A stretch of 64,000 bases of DNA from positions 434,001 through 498,000 of the forward strand of contig OZ252012.1 of assembly GCA_965247395.1 (NCBI GenBank). Reading direction: 5' to 3'. Each line of letters starts with the position of its first letter. Within the stretch, counting starts at the first letter, position 1. Positions 31,472 through 40,366 of this stretch are shown here, piece after piece. Below the pieces are notes generated by a model that made no database searches, was not told where the DNA came from, and saw only the letters and a program-made list of their open reading frames with translations. The position numbers and the translations under genes are program-made. The DNA comes from CAYRJD01 sp965247395. Its GTDB lineage: Bacteria > Actinomycetota > Acidimicrobiia > Acidimicrobiales > Poriferisodalaceae.

Positions 31472-34400
31472 ATGGTTACTACTTCACCACCCAGCGTTTC
31501 CGCTGAAACAACGCCCGGTTCTCTAGGGCTTAAGCACCACTTCACGCGCCCGGGAGAAGACCCCTATGACTCCGTTAGCTGGGGTCTGCGAGACGCAAAA
31601 ATCACCAACCATCTGGACGGCTCGGTTGTCTTTCACCAAGAAGACGTAGAGTTCCCACTTAGCTGGAGCGTCACCGCAGCCAACATCGTGGCGCAGAAAT
31701 ATTTTCGCGGAACGCTCGGCACGCCCGATCGCGAGCGCTCCCTGCGACAGGTGATCGACCGCGTCGTCAACACCATCACGCAGTGGGGGATTAACGACGG
31801 CTACTTCGACGAAGACGAGAGTGCGATCTTTGCCGCTGAACTGCGATGGCTGTTGCTGCACCAACGAGTCGCCTTCAACAGCCCGGTTTGGTTCAACATC
31901 GGTGTGATCGGTGTGCCTCAACAAGCTTCGGCGTGTTTCATCCTGGCCGTTGAGGATCAGATGGAGTCGATCCTCAACTGGTACGTAGAGGAGGGTCGCA
32001 TCTTCAAGGGCGGATCGGGAGCGGGCATCAACTTGTCGGCCATCCGGGGCTCTCAGGAGAAAATCGCTGGTGGAGGCGACGCCAGCGGCCCAGTCAGTTT
32101 CATGCGAGGAGCCGATGCTTCGGCTGGCACCATCCGCAGCGGAGGAAAAACTCGTAGAGCCGCCAAGATGGTTTTGCTTGACGTTGATCATCCCGACGTT
32201 GAGGGGTTTATCTGGTGCAAGGCTCGCGAAGAGCGTAAGGCGCGATCGCTAGCTAAGGCCGGATTTGACATGAGCCTTGATGGCGAAGATATCTTCTCGG
32301 TGCAATACCAAAACGCGAACAACTCTGTGCGCTTGTCGGACGAATTCATGGCCAGCGTGGAAGCTGGTGACACCTGGGATTTGAAGGCACGAACCACAGG
32401 GCTACCTCTTAAGACCTTGCCTGCGCGCGATTTGTTCAGCCAGATTGCGGCGGCTGCCTGGGAATGCGCCGATCCGGGTGTTCATTTCTCTAGCACCATC
32501 AACAGCTGGCACACCGCTCCACACACCGGACCGATCACCGCTAGTAATCCGTGTAGCGAATATCTGCATCTAGACAACTCGGCCTGCAACCTGGCCAGCA
32601 TCAACCTGTTGCCGTTTGCCGACAAGCCAACAGGCTCTGGGTCCGCTACTGCCGTGCCGACCTTTGACGTCGCAGGTTTTGAAACCGCTGTGCGCGTTAC
32701 GTTTGTGGCGCAAGACATTCTTGTTGGCCGGGCGGACTATCCGACACCACGGATAGCTGAAACCTCACACCGTTTTAGGCAGCTCGGGCTGGGCTATACC
32801 AACCTGGGTGCGTTACTGATGTCGTTCGGCGTTCCGTACGACTCCGTGCGGGGCCGCAACTTGGCAGCCGCAGTGACTGCCTCTCTGTGCGGCCAGGCCT
32901 ACGCAACTTCGGCTGACCTGGCGGCACGTTTAGGTCCATTCGAAGGCTTGGCTGAAAACATCGCGCCAATGGAAGCTGTGTTGCGACGGCACCAGGCTGC
33001 GCTGGAACAGATCAACTCAGAGCAGATCAACTCAGAGCAGATCGACACAGAGCAAACCAATGTCGGGCAAAGCAGTACCGCTGAGACAAGTGCCGTTGAA
33101 ATCAATGCCGCTGAAACGAATGCGACTGGGGCGAATGCGGTCGGGGCGGGCGAAGTAGCTGCCTGGACAAGCTCAACGGTCACGGCGGACCTGCTAGCTG
33201 CGGCTCAAAGAAGCTGGCAGCACGCAGTCGAAGGGTGCGTAAGCCACGGAGTTCGCAACTCCCAAGCAACCGTTATTGCGCCCACCGGCACGATCTCGTT
33301 CATGATGGATTGCGACACCACCGGCATCGAACCAGACCTTGGCCTCGTGAAACACAAGAAGCTGGTGGGAGGTGGCGATCTCACGATCATTAACCAAACA
33401 CTGGGAACAGCACTTACGCGCCTGGGTTATGACTCAAAACAGAGAACGGCGATCGAAGCGCACGTGCTAGAGCACGGCACCATCACCACCGCACCGGACC
33501 TATCGCCTGAACATCTGCCGGTGTTCGCATGCGCCATGGGCGATGACGCGATTAGTCCGAAGGGCCACATTCATATGATGGCGGCCTGTCAGCCGTTCAT
33601 TTCTGGAGCCATTTCAAAAACGGTGAACCTGCCGGAGTCAACCTCGGTTGCTGGCATAGAAGACCTACTGATGCTGTCTTGGCGCACAGGTTTGAAATCG
33701 GTTGCGGTTTATCGCGATAACTGCAAGGTTGCCCAGCCGCTATCGACCGGTACGGCCTCTGACTCAGAACCGATTACTGAAACTGCCCAATCGGAAACCT
33801 CTGCAAGTGCGCAACAGAACGGCACCGCAACGATCGCATCCAGCATTGCCGAACGTGTTGCCTCTGTCGGCGTTACGCCCACGCGTGAGCGAATGCCGCG
33901 CACACGTACGTCTCGCACACTGTCGTTCCGAGTCGCAGACTGCCATGGCTTTATGACGGTGGGTGAATTTCCCGACGGCCGTCCCGGTGAGATATTCCTG
34001 ACCGTTGCCAAACAGGGCTCCACGCTGGCCGGAATAATGGACTCCCTGGCTATTTCGGTCAGCCATGGATTGCAATACGGCGTGCCGCTGCGTTCTTACG
34101 TCGGAGCGTTTGTAAATGCGCGCTTCGAACCAGCCGGCATCACCGATGACCCGCAGATCCGTATCGCTAGCAGCCTGGTTGACTACATATTCAGGCGCCT
34201 TGCTCTTGAGTACCTGCCCTTTGATGAGCGTCGAGACTTAGGAGTACTTTCGGTGGATGAACGCTCCGAACCGAACCTGCCAGGTTTGGAAACGGCGATG
34301 GTAGAAACTTCGATTGGCGCTGAGGTGGCACTAGATCCGCTGCAAGACACACGAATGGCCTACGGAGATGGCAGCCCAAACGGCATGCCAAACGAATACG

Positions 34401-34555
34401 ACTCAACGGCCGTGCAGCAGGCTCTGCCGGTTCGAACTCCGGCTAACACGATTAGTTCTGACGCGCCCTTGTGTATGAGTTGCGGTGATCAGATGCTGCG
34501 GGCGGGTTCATGCTTTGCTTGCCCGTCCTGCGGAACTACCAGTGGCTGCGGCTAG
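31472..34555 (+). CDS. nrdJ: Adenosylcobalamin-dependent (class II) ribonucleoside-diphosphate reductase
   Basis: The 1027-residue product reduces ribonucleotides to deoxyribonucleotides using vitamin B12. Signatures are RVAFNSPVWFN, ACFILAVEDQMESIL, GSGAGINLSAIRGS, the catalytic NPCSEYLHLDNSACNLASINL region, APTGTISFMMDCDTTGIEP and a C-terminal zinc cluster CMSCGDQMLRAGSCFACPSCG. Ten 15-bp units (33008-33157) add about 50 residues rich in Gln, Asn, Ser and Thr between the LEQ helix and the segment AAQRSWQHAVEGCVSHGVRN. A further Ser/Thr-rich insert lies near residues 760-790. The gene is the only RNR in the window. Its last 48 bp overlap the end of the convergent MFS-ferrochelatase gene. Confidence 0.96.
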   Translation: MVTTSPPSVSAETTPGSLGLKHHFTRPGEDPYDSVSWGLRDAKITNHLDGSVVFHQEDVEFPLSWSVTAANIVAQKYFRGTLGTPDRERSLRQVIDRVVNTITQWGINDGYFDEDESAIFAAELRWLLLHQRVAFNSPVWFNIGVIGVPQQASACFILAVEDQMESILNWYVEEGRIFKGGSGAGINLSAIRGSQEKIAGGGDASGPVSFMRGADASAGTIRSGGKTRRAAKMVLLDVDHPDVEGFIWCKAREERKARSLAKAGFDMSLDGEDIFSVQYQNANNSVRLSDEFMASVEAGDTWDLKARTTGLPLKTLPARDLFSQIAAAAWECADPGVHFSSTINSWHTAPHTGPITASNPCSEYLHLDNSACNLASINLLPFADKPTGSGSATAVPTFDVAGFETAVRVTFVAQDILVGRADYPTPRIAETSHRFRQLGLGYTNLGALLMSFGVPYDSVRGRNLAAAVTASLCGQAYATSADLAARLGPFEGLAENIAPMEAVLRRHQAALEQINSEQINSEQIDTEQTNVGQSSTAETSAVEINAAETNATGANAVGAGEVAAWTSSTVTADLLAAAQRSWQHAVEGCVSHGVRNSQATVIAPTGTISFMMDCDTTGIEPDLGLVKHKKLVGGGDLTIINQTLGTALTRLGYDSKQRTAIEAHVLEHGTITTAPDLSPEHLPVFACAMGDDAISPKGHIHMMAACQPFISGAISKTVNLPESTSVAGIEDLLMLSWRTGLKSVAVYRDNCKVAQPLSTGTASDSEPITETAQSETSASAQQNGTATIASSIAERVASVGVTPTRERMPRTRTSRTLSFRVADCHGFMTVGEFPDGRPGEIFLTVAKQGSTLAGIMDSLAISVSHGLQYGVPLRSYVGAFVNARFEPAGITDDPQIRIASSLVDYIFRRLALEYLPFDERRDLGVLSVDERSEPNLPGLETAMVETSIGAEVALDPLQDTRMAYGDGSPNGMPNEYDSTAVQQALPVRTPANTISSDAPLCMSCGDQMLRAGSCFACPSCGTTSGCG
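33008..33157. repeat. Ten in-frame 15-bp units in nrdJ
   Basis: Units start every 15 bp from 33008. The first two are identical (CAGATCAACTCAGAG) and divergence grows downstream. They encode pentapeptides such as QINSE, QIDTE and EINAA. Confidence 0.9.
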
Positions 34556-36898
34556 CCCGGCTCCGGCTGGGCAACAACCAGGAGCGCACTGATCGGGTCG
34601 CGCGCCAAGCCCGCCCATAGCGGGACGGTCGTCTCGCAGACCGGCTGTTTCTTCTACTAGGTCAATCAGACCGCCTACAAACAGGGGGTGAGTGCCAACG
34701 GTTTTGGTTCTGACCATCGTCAAGTGATTGCGTGCTGCGACCGTGCGAGCGACCGTGTCAAGGTCGTGTACTACTTCCATGTGGTCGGCCACGAACCCCA
34801 AAGGCACGACTAAGACACCGGTATTTTCGGTTGCTTCCCCAGCAGGGTCGCCAGTGGTATTTGCTCCCTTGGTGCCTAGCTGAGCAAGTCGGTTGCCGAT
34901 GTCAGGCTCAAGCCAAGGAGTGGATGCACGACCGCTGCGGCTTTGGTAGGCAACCTCGTATGGCCCGGTTAGTTCGGCCAGTTCGGCTACGGCCGCTGCT
35001 GCGTCGTGTAGCTGTTCTTCGTAGTCGCACTCCGCTGCCATCGACAAAGGCAGGCTGTGAGCGGTGAAGATCGTGGGAGCGTCTGGTGACAGATCTGCAC
35101 CTCGGCGAGCCTCAACCACTCGCTCCGCCATGGCACCGATAAAGCCTGGATGATTGTGAAACACCCTCACCCGTGTGATGACCGGAACGGTGGTTCCTGT
35201 GTTTTCCGTTGCGTCTAACGCTGCGCTTACCTCTGCATTGGCCGCCGCGATGTCTTCGTGGTATTGCCGGCAGCCTGAGTAAGAGCTGAAGGAGGAAGTA
35301 ACTATGCAAACTGCGTTGGTGTGCTGGTTAGCTGCCATTTCGGCCATGGTTTTGGTCAGGAACGGATGCCAGTTGCGATTGCCTAGATAGACCGGCACGT
35401 CATAGCCGCGCTGGCTGAGCGCTTCACGTAAGGCAGCCACTAGCGCGCGATTGTGTCGCCCGATCGGACTAACTCCGCCATGACGCAAATACTGTTCGGC
35501 AACTTTGGCTAATCGTTGCGCAGGCACGTCTCGGCCTTCGGTGACTTTTTCTAAGAAAGGCATTACGTCTTCGGGGCCCTCGGGGCCTCCAAACGAAAGC
35601 AATAACACCGAATCGAAGTCGCCGATCTTGGTGGAGTGCCCTTTGGAGCGTTTAGCGGACTGAGTCGTGTTGGTGTCGGACGGTGCCGTTCCGGAGGCGG
35701 TTAGTGCTGCGCGCGCATGGCGCCGAACGAGCACCTCAGTCATTACCAATGCTGGCAATGCCGCAACCGTTATCCACATGGCTGTCTCGATCGCAGTGTT
35801 GTAGCCCTGTCGGTCGATCAGCTCGCCGGCTAGTGGGGGGCCGATCAATCCACCAAAGGCAGCAGCGGTATACAGGGCACCTAAGATCCCGCCCAAACCG
35901 GCCGGTCCAAACATTTGTGCCGTTAAGGCCGGAGACAAAGCAATAAAGCCTCCGTAACCCACCCCGATCGCCACCGTAAACATCACCAGTAGCGCAAAGC
36001 TGCCGTCGGCATATAGCCAGAGCAAAAAACTGCTGGCGAGGATGGCAAAGGAAAGCTGGTACAGGCGTATCAGCGAAAGCTGGGTTCCGAGTGCGCCGAA
36101 CCCCAATCGCCCGATGATGCTTGATGCACCAATAAGCCCGATTAACAAGGCACCGCGCTCGGATCCGTAGCCCTCCAGGTAGTCGTCTAAATAGACGAAC
36201 GGCACGAATAGTGCAAGGGTCAGAAGAAACGCCGAGATGTACAGCATGACGAAGCGTCCATTGGAGATGAGTTTCCAAAGGTTCGGCAGAGGCGCTGGAT
36301 TTGTCGGCGCGGGCGGCCGCCTAGCACCGAAGCTTGCTAGCACCAGTAATGAGCCGGCAGCTATGGCGATTATCACGTAGCCGGTGCGCCAGCCGTGAGC
36401 GTTGACTAGTGCTTTAGCGGTCGGTGCTCCGACCAGGGTTCCTAGACCGATGCCGGCTACCGCTACGCCTAAGGCGGATGAGCGGTACTTTTCAAACCAG
36501 GCACCAACCGCAGCCACCATAGGCACGTAGGCACACGCCACGCCAATGCCCACTCCCGTGCCGTAGGTGATGTAGCCGATCCAAATCTCTGTGACCCGTG
36601 ATGTGACCAGCAGAGAAACCACCAGCATTGCGGCTCCAAATAGCATCACGGGTCGCGGCCCAAAACGGTCGGCCAAGCGTCCGGTGACCACACCGAGCAT
36701 GAAATAAACGAAAGTGGTGATAGCGAACAGCAGTGCTGTTTCGCTGTTGCTTACGCCGAATTCTTCGCGGATTGAAGTAAAGAACGCGCCAAAGCTGTAA
36801 GACACGCCGAATACTGCGAAGGTTGACAGCATGGTGGCGAACACCACCACCCATCCGGCAGCGCTATCCACCCGAGGAGGTGCCGGTGATTTACTCAC
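34508..36898 (-). CDS. MFS transporter fused to ferrochelatase (CpfC/HemH-like)
   Basis: One open frame of 796 residues from GTG 36898 joins two families. Residues 1-400 are a 12-TM MFS protein of the oxalate/formate-antiporter type (VVVFATMLSTFAVFGVSYSFGAF, GVVTGRLADRFGPRPVM). A short Ser/Thr/Lys linker follows. From near residue 427 (plus-strand about 35620) the ferrochelatase domain begins: SVLLLSFGGPEGPEDVMPFLE, YLRHGGVSPIG, the SSFSSYSGCRQYHEDI motif, FTAHSLPLSM and GFVADHMEVVHDLD. Cysteines in SGCRQY and in QCAPGCCP could bind the actinobacterial [2Fe-2S] cluster. Actinobacterial ferrochelatases insert iron into coproporphyrin III. No stop or convincing internal start separates the halves. 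Its 3' end overlaps nrdJ by 48 bp. Confidence 0.85.
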   Translation of the reverse strand: MSKSPAPPRVDSAAGWVVVFATMLSTFAVFGVSYSFGAFFTSIREEFGVSNSETALLFAITTFVYFMLGVVTGRLADRFGPRPVMLFGAAMLVVSLLVTSRVTEIWIGYITYGTGVGIGVACAYVPMVAAVGAWFEKYRSSALGVAVAGIGLGTLVGAPTAKALVNAHGWRTGYVIIAIAAGSLLVLASFGARRPPAPTNPAPLPNLWKLISNGRFVMLYISAFLLTLALFVPFVYLDDYLEGYGSERGALLIGLIGASSIIGRLGFGALGTQLSLIRLYQLSFAILASSFLLWLYADGSFALLVMFTVAIGVGYGGFIALSPALTAQMFGPAGLGGILGALYTAAAFGGLIGPPLAGELIDRQGYNTAIETAMWITVAALPALVMTEVLVRRHARAALTASGTAPSDTNTTQSAKRSKGHSTKIGDFDSVLLLSFGGPEGPEDVMPFLEKVTEGRDVPAQRLAKVAEQYLRHGGVSPIGRHNRALVAALREALSQRGYDVPVYLGNRNWHPFLTKTMAEMAANQHTNAVCIVTSSFSSYSGCRQYHEDIAAANAEVSAALDATENTGTTVPVITRVRVFHNHPGFIGAMAERVVEARRGADLSPDAPTIFTAHSLPLSMAAECDYEEQLHDAAAAVAELAELTGPYEVAYQSRSGRASTPWLEPDIGNRLAQLGTKGANTTGDPAGEATENTGVLVVPLGFVADHMEVVHDLDTVARTVAARNHLTMVRTKTVGTHPLFVGGLIDLVEETAGLRDDRPAMGGLGARPDQCAPGCCPAGAGLAAATGSSAGRASKA

Positions 36899-36953
36899 AA
36901 CGATCCGCAGGGTAACTTGCCTAAGTTCACAGTGGGTTCTGCGACAAAACCGG

Positions 36954-37259
36954 ATGAACATGACGATTACTCAGAACATTCAGGCCACTCAGAACATTCT
37001 GGCCACGCCAATCCTTTCAACGGACACGCAAGTTGACGAGAAGATTGATCGGTCCGAGAAGGCCGTTAGCCCCAGCGGCGGTAATGGCGATCACGACCGG
37101 TTTGCGCACTACGTCAACAAGGTGCAGCTAACCAAATCGGCGGTAACAGGTAAGGCGGTGACCGCTTTATGCGGTAAGAGGTGGGTGCCGACGCGCGATG
37201 CGCAGAAGTATCCGGTGTGCCCGACCTGCCGTGACATCTACGGCAAGCTGAAGAATTAG
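36954..37259 (+). CDS. DUF3039-family small protein
   Basis: The 101-residue product ends with the DUF3039 pattern: DRFAHYVNKVQLTKSAVTGKAVTALCGKRWVPTRDAQKYPVCPTCRDIY, whose Cys residues (CGK ... CPTC) suggest a small zinc-binding fold. The function is unknown. The start is ATG at 36954 or 36960; the N-terminus contains a two-fold 18-bp repeat. It is divergent from the MFS-ferrochelatase gene, whose preferred start lies 55 bp away. Confidence 0.75.
   Translation: MNMTITQNIQATQNILATPILSTDTQVDEKIDRSEKAVSPSGGNGDHDRFAHYVNKVQLTKSAVTGKAVTALCGKRWVPTRDAQKYPVCPTCRDIYGKLKN
36969..37004. repeat. Two in-frame copies of an 18-bp unit in the DUF3039 gene
   Basis: ACTCAGAACATTCAGGCC at 36969 and a copy differing at one base at 36987 encode TQNIQA and TQNILA. 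Confidence 0.85.
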
Positions 37260-37735
37260 CTGGCCTTACCGGCTCCTGCGGCCGCCCCGCTACCCGAAAC
37301 TTTGAAGGTCAGGGTGGCCTTAGCAATGGTGTCGCCTAGCGCAGTCGCTACCTCTGCTTCGCAAAACACTATTGAGCGACCCCGTTTGGTTACCCAACCG
37401 GCTGCCACTAGTTCGCCTTCGGTAGCGGCTCCTACATATTGCACGTTCATGTTGATGGTGTTGTAAGACTGAGACTGCGTAAATGCACTGCCGACTGCGG
37501 GCACGCAGGCGGTATCGAGCAGGGTGGCTAGCACTCCGCCATGTACCGCTCCGCCTGCCTGCTTAAGTTCTGGCGCGATGGAGAGCTCTAGCCGGCAGTA
37601 GTCCAACCGCACCTCGGCGACGGTGATGCCCACAAGGTTTACAAACAGTTTTTGCGATGCTCGCCCATACCGCTGCCAGCGCTGTGCTGCTTCATCTTGC
37701 AGAGGTTGGAACTGATTCGGGTCTGGCAGCGACAC
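37256..37735 (-). CDS. PaaI/YbgC-like hot-dog thioesterase
   Basis: The 159-residue product has a single hot-dog domain: LELSIAPELKQAGGAVHGGVLATLLDTACVPAVG matches the PaaI family's helix with the HGG motif and catalytic Asp. YNTINMNVQYVGAATEGELVAAGWVTKRGRSIVFCEAEV forms the later strands. It probably hydrolyses an acyl-CoA, perhaps aromatic; the substrate is unknown. It overlaps the DUF3039 stop by 4 bp convergently. Confidence 0.82.
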   Translation of the reverse strand: MSLPDPNQFQPLQDEAAQRWQRYGRASQKLFVNLVGITVAEVRLDYCRLELSIAPELKQAGGAVHGGVLATLLDTACVPAVGSAFTQSQSYNTINMNVQYVGAATEGELVAAGWVTKRGRSIVFCEAEVATALGDTIAKATLTFKVSGSGAAAGAGKAS

Positions 37736-37770
37736 TCGCCTGAGGCTAGGCGCGAAGGTTTTGGCGTGTG

Positions 37771-37833
37771 GTTAGGCCGTTAACAATGCTGGTTAGGCCG
37801 TTGGCGGTGCTGGTTAGGCCGTTGGTCGTAAGC
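37771..37833. repeat. Three copies of a 21-bp unit upstream of the S9 peptidase
   Basis: The core GTTAGGCCGTT starts at 37771, 37792 and 37813, followed by variable TAACAATGCTG / GGCGGTGCTG-type halves. It sits directly before the TTG start at 37838, so the array may act on transcription or lie in the 5' leader. Confidence 0.85.
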
Positions 37834-37837
37834 ATTA

Positions 37838-40351
37838 TTGTCAAACCCGGTGCCCAGGCAAGACGACTTTCCGCAACTAAGCGCACGCACGCAACGCTTC
37901 ACGCTAGGAGTGCCTCGGAATTTCTCGATTACCGATGACGGCAGACACGTCATCTTTTTGCGTAGTAAAGGGCCCACCGACCCGATCAACTGCCTCTGGC
38001 AGACGGAAGCCGCTACCGGCATAGAACAACTGCTGGTTGACCCGCATGAGCTGCGTCTAGACCATGAGCCGCGCTTAGGCAAAGAGCACGATGATGGCTC
38101 TGCTGTTGCAGCAGCAGAGCTTGCTCGCCGTGAGCGTGCGCGTGAGTCAGCGGGAGGAATTGTCGCCTACAGCACGGATCTCTCAGGCCGTGTTCTGACT
38201 TTTGTCTTGGGTGATGGACTGTTTGTCGTTGATGCGACCAGCCTTGACGCATCTGAGCACATCAACGGCGAGACCAAGGATGTTGCGGTTCGGCGGATTG
38301 AACTGAGCGAGCTGGGTGAGCCAGAGGCCGGTGTGTTTGATCCCCGTCTGTCGCCGGATGCGCGTTATGTCAGTTTCGTGGTGGAAAATTCGCTGTGGGT
38401 GGCGCCCGTTGATGGCCAAACCCCGGGCTGGCAACTGCTGCCGCCAGTGAATACGCAAGAAAGAAGTCTTCAAGAAAGCAGTGCGCAAGAAAGAGAAGCG
38501 GACGTCTCATGGGGTAGCGCGGAGTTCATAGCCGCCGAAGAAATGGGTCGCAGCCGCGGCCATTGGTGGAGTCCCGACAACGATGCCTTGGCAGTGGCGC
38601 GAGTTGATGTTTCACCCGTCCTGCAATGGCACATTGCCGATCCAGCCAACCCAGGCAAACCACCGCGAATAATTCGGTATCCCGCCGCTGGCACGGCTAA
38701 CGCTCAAGTTGAGCTTTACGTGATGAACGTTATGGGCGTTATGGAAAAGCCTCGCAAAGAGGCACCATTACGAATCAAGTGGGACACGGAAGATTTTCCT
38801 TATCTGTGTGATGTCGATTGGTCTGCTGACTTTGGTTTGACAGTGGTGGTGCAGAGTCGCGATCAGCGCAAAATGCGAACACTGTCGGCTGATCTGGACA
38901 CGGGTGAAACAGTCGCGGTCGCAACGACGACCGACCCAGATTGGGTTGAAATCGTGCCGGGGGCGCCAGCCCACAGTCCTTTTGGGCTTCTCACCATCAG
39001 CGATCACTACGGAACCGGTGAGCATCACAGCGCAAACAGCCATGACAGCACTCGTGCCATCGCCCTCAATGGTGAACCCATCACTTCGCCCGGTGAATGG
39101 GTACGGGCAATAGTGGACGTCAGCTGGCCAGATACGCACGGTTACAAACCAGACGGAGCTTCTCAAGAAATCCCACAGGAAATCACGATCGTTTACCTGG
39201 CTTCGACTACTCCTGCCGATGTTGTTCTGTACAGCGTGATTATCGTCGCTGATGATCTAGCTGCCGCAAGTAAAAACTCTTCAGAGCCAATAGCTAGTTA
39301 TCGCACCGAGTTGAGTCGGCCAAACGGAGCGGTGGCTACCACGGCAGCCGCCAAGGCTGGGACCTGTGTCGTTGGCGAAGCTTCCTTAGAAAAACCAACC
39401 ACATTCAAGCTTCGTAACGATCAACGCATTAACCAGATGATCACCTCATATGGAGCAGACCCGTTTGAAGCGTTGGGGTACGCCAGCGCGACTACTAACT
39501 CCACCTGTAACTCCAGCTATAACTCCACCTCTAACCCCATCTCACCTGGGTCAGCTACACCTGGGCCGAGGAAGCGCAGTCCGGTCGGCCCCTGGAAGGT
39601 CGAGATGTGTGCCGCTGGCGGCCTAGAGGTGCCCACCGCCATTCTTTGGCCGCAACAACCCACAGACAAACCATTGCCGATACTGCTCGACCCATACGGA
39701 GGCCCGGGTGCTCAACGAGTATTGAATGCGCGCAACGCCTACGCGCAATCCCAGTGGTTTGCTAACCAGGGATATTGCGTGGTGATAGCTGACGGTCGCG
39801 GCACTCCCGGCCGTGGCGGCAACTGGTGCAAGGCCATCAAGGGCGACCTTGCTAAGCACGCTTTGGAAGACCAACTCACCGCTCTGGAATACGTCGTAGG
39901 AAAACACAGCGAAGAAGTAGATCCCAACGCCGTGGCCATCAGAGGATGGTCGTTTGGCGGCTACTTGGCAGCGCTGGCCGTGCTGCGCCAACCTGATCAC
40001 TTTCACGCAGCCATAGCGGGAGCACCGGTCACCGATTGGGCGCTCTATGACACGCATTACACCGAGCGCTACATCGGCGACCCGAAAAGGAATCCGGATA
40101 GCTATCGCCGATCATCGCTATTAGAGGATCGCCCTAAAATACAGCGGCCAATCATGCTCATTCATGGCTTGGCCGACGACAACGTGGTTGCCGCTCACAC
40201 GCTGCAATTATCCAGCGCCTTGTTGGCAGCGGGCCATCCTCACGAAGTGCTGCCGTTGACAGGCGTAACGCACATGACCCCGCAGCCGATAGTGGCAGAA
40301 AACCTGTTGCTCGCTCAGTCAGATTTCCTACGGCGCCAACTAGCCTTATAG
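37838..40351 (+). CDS. S9-family dipeptidyl-peptidase (DPP-IV-like)
   Basis: The 837-residue product has a beta-propeller half (KSEL-like strands from about 40-560) and a C-terminal alpha/beta-hydrolase. The catalytic triad is Ser in GWSFGGYLA, Asp in HGLADDNVVAAHT and His in GVTHMT. LDPYGGPGAQRV forms the oxyanion region. DPP-IV-type enzymes remove N-terminal dipeptides ending in Pro or Ala. No signal peptide is seen, so a cytosolic role is likely. Two in-frame repeat arrays (3x15 bp at 38455, 4x12 bp at 39494) lie in propeller loops. The TTG start is not backed by a strong ribosome binding site. Confidence 0.88.
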   Translation: MSNPVPRQDDFPQLSARTQRFTLGVPRNFSITDDGRHVIFLRSKGPTDPINCLWQTEAATGIEQLLVDPHELRLDHEPRLGKEHDDGSAVAAAELARRERARESAGGIVAYSTDLSGRVLTFVLGDGLFVVDATSLDASEHINGETKDVAVRRIELSELGEPEAGVFDPRLSPDARYVSFVVENSLWVAPVDGQTPGWQLLPPVNTQERSLQESSAQEREADVSWGSAEFIAAEEMGRSRGHWWSPDNDALAVARVDVSPVLQWHIADPANPGKPPRIIRYPAAGTANAQVELYVMNVMGVMEKPRKEAPLRIKWDTEDFPYLCDVDWSADFGLTVVVQSRDQRKMRTLSADLDTGETVAVATTTDPDWVEIVPGAPAHSPFGLLTISDHYGTGEHHSANSHDSTRAIALNGEPITSPGEWVRAIVDVSWPDTHGYKPDGASQEIPQEITIVYLASTTPADVVLYSVIIVADDLAAASKNSSEPIASYRTELSRPNGAVATTAAAKAGTCVVGEASLEKPTTFKLRNDQRINQMITSYGADPFEALGYASATTNSTCNSSYNSTSNPISPGSATPGPRKRSPVGPWKVEMCAAGGLEVPTAILWPQQPTDKPLPILLDPYGGPGAQRVLNARNAYAQSQWFANQGYCVVIADGRGTPGRGGNWCKAIKGDLAKHALEDQLTALEYVVGKHSEEVDPNAVAIRGWSFGGYLAALAVLRQPDHFHAAIAGAPVTDWALYDTHYTERYIGDPKRNPDSYRRSSLLEDRPKIQRPIMLIHGLADDNVVAAHTLQLSSALLAAGHPHEVLPLTGVTHMTPQPIVAENLLLAQSDFLRRQLAL
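38455..38499. repeat. Three in-frame 15-bp units in the S9 peptidase gene
   Basis: CAAGAAAGAAGTCTT-type units at 38455, 38470 and 38485 encode Gln-Glu-Arg/Ser-Ser-Leu-like pentapeptides. Confidence 0.75.
39494..39541. repeat. Four in-frame 12-bp units in the S9 peptidase gene
   Basis: ACTAACTCCACC-type units at 39494, 39506, 39518 and 39530 encode TNST, CNSS, YNST and SNPI just before the hydrolase domain. Confidence 0.8.
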
Positions 40352-40366
40352 CCAGATGAGTTTTAA

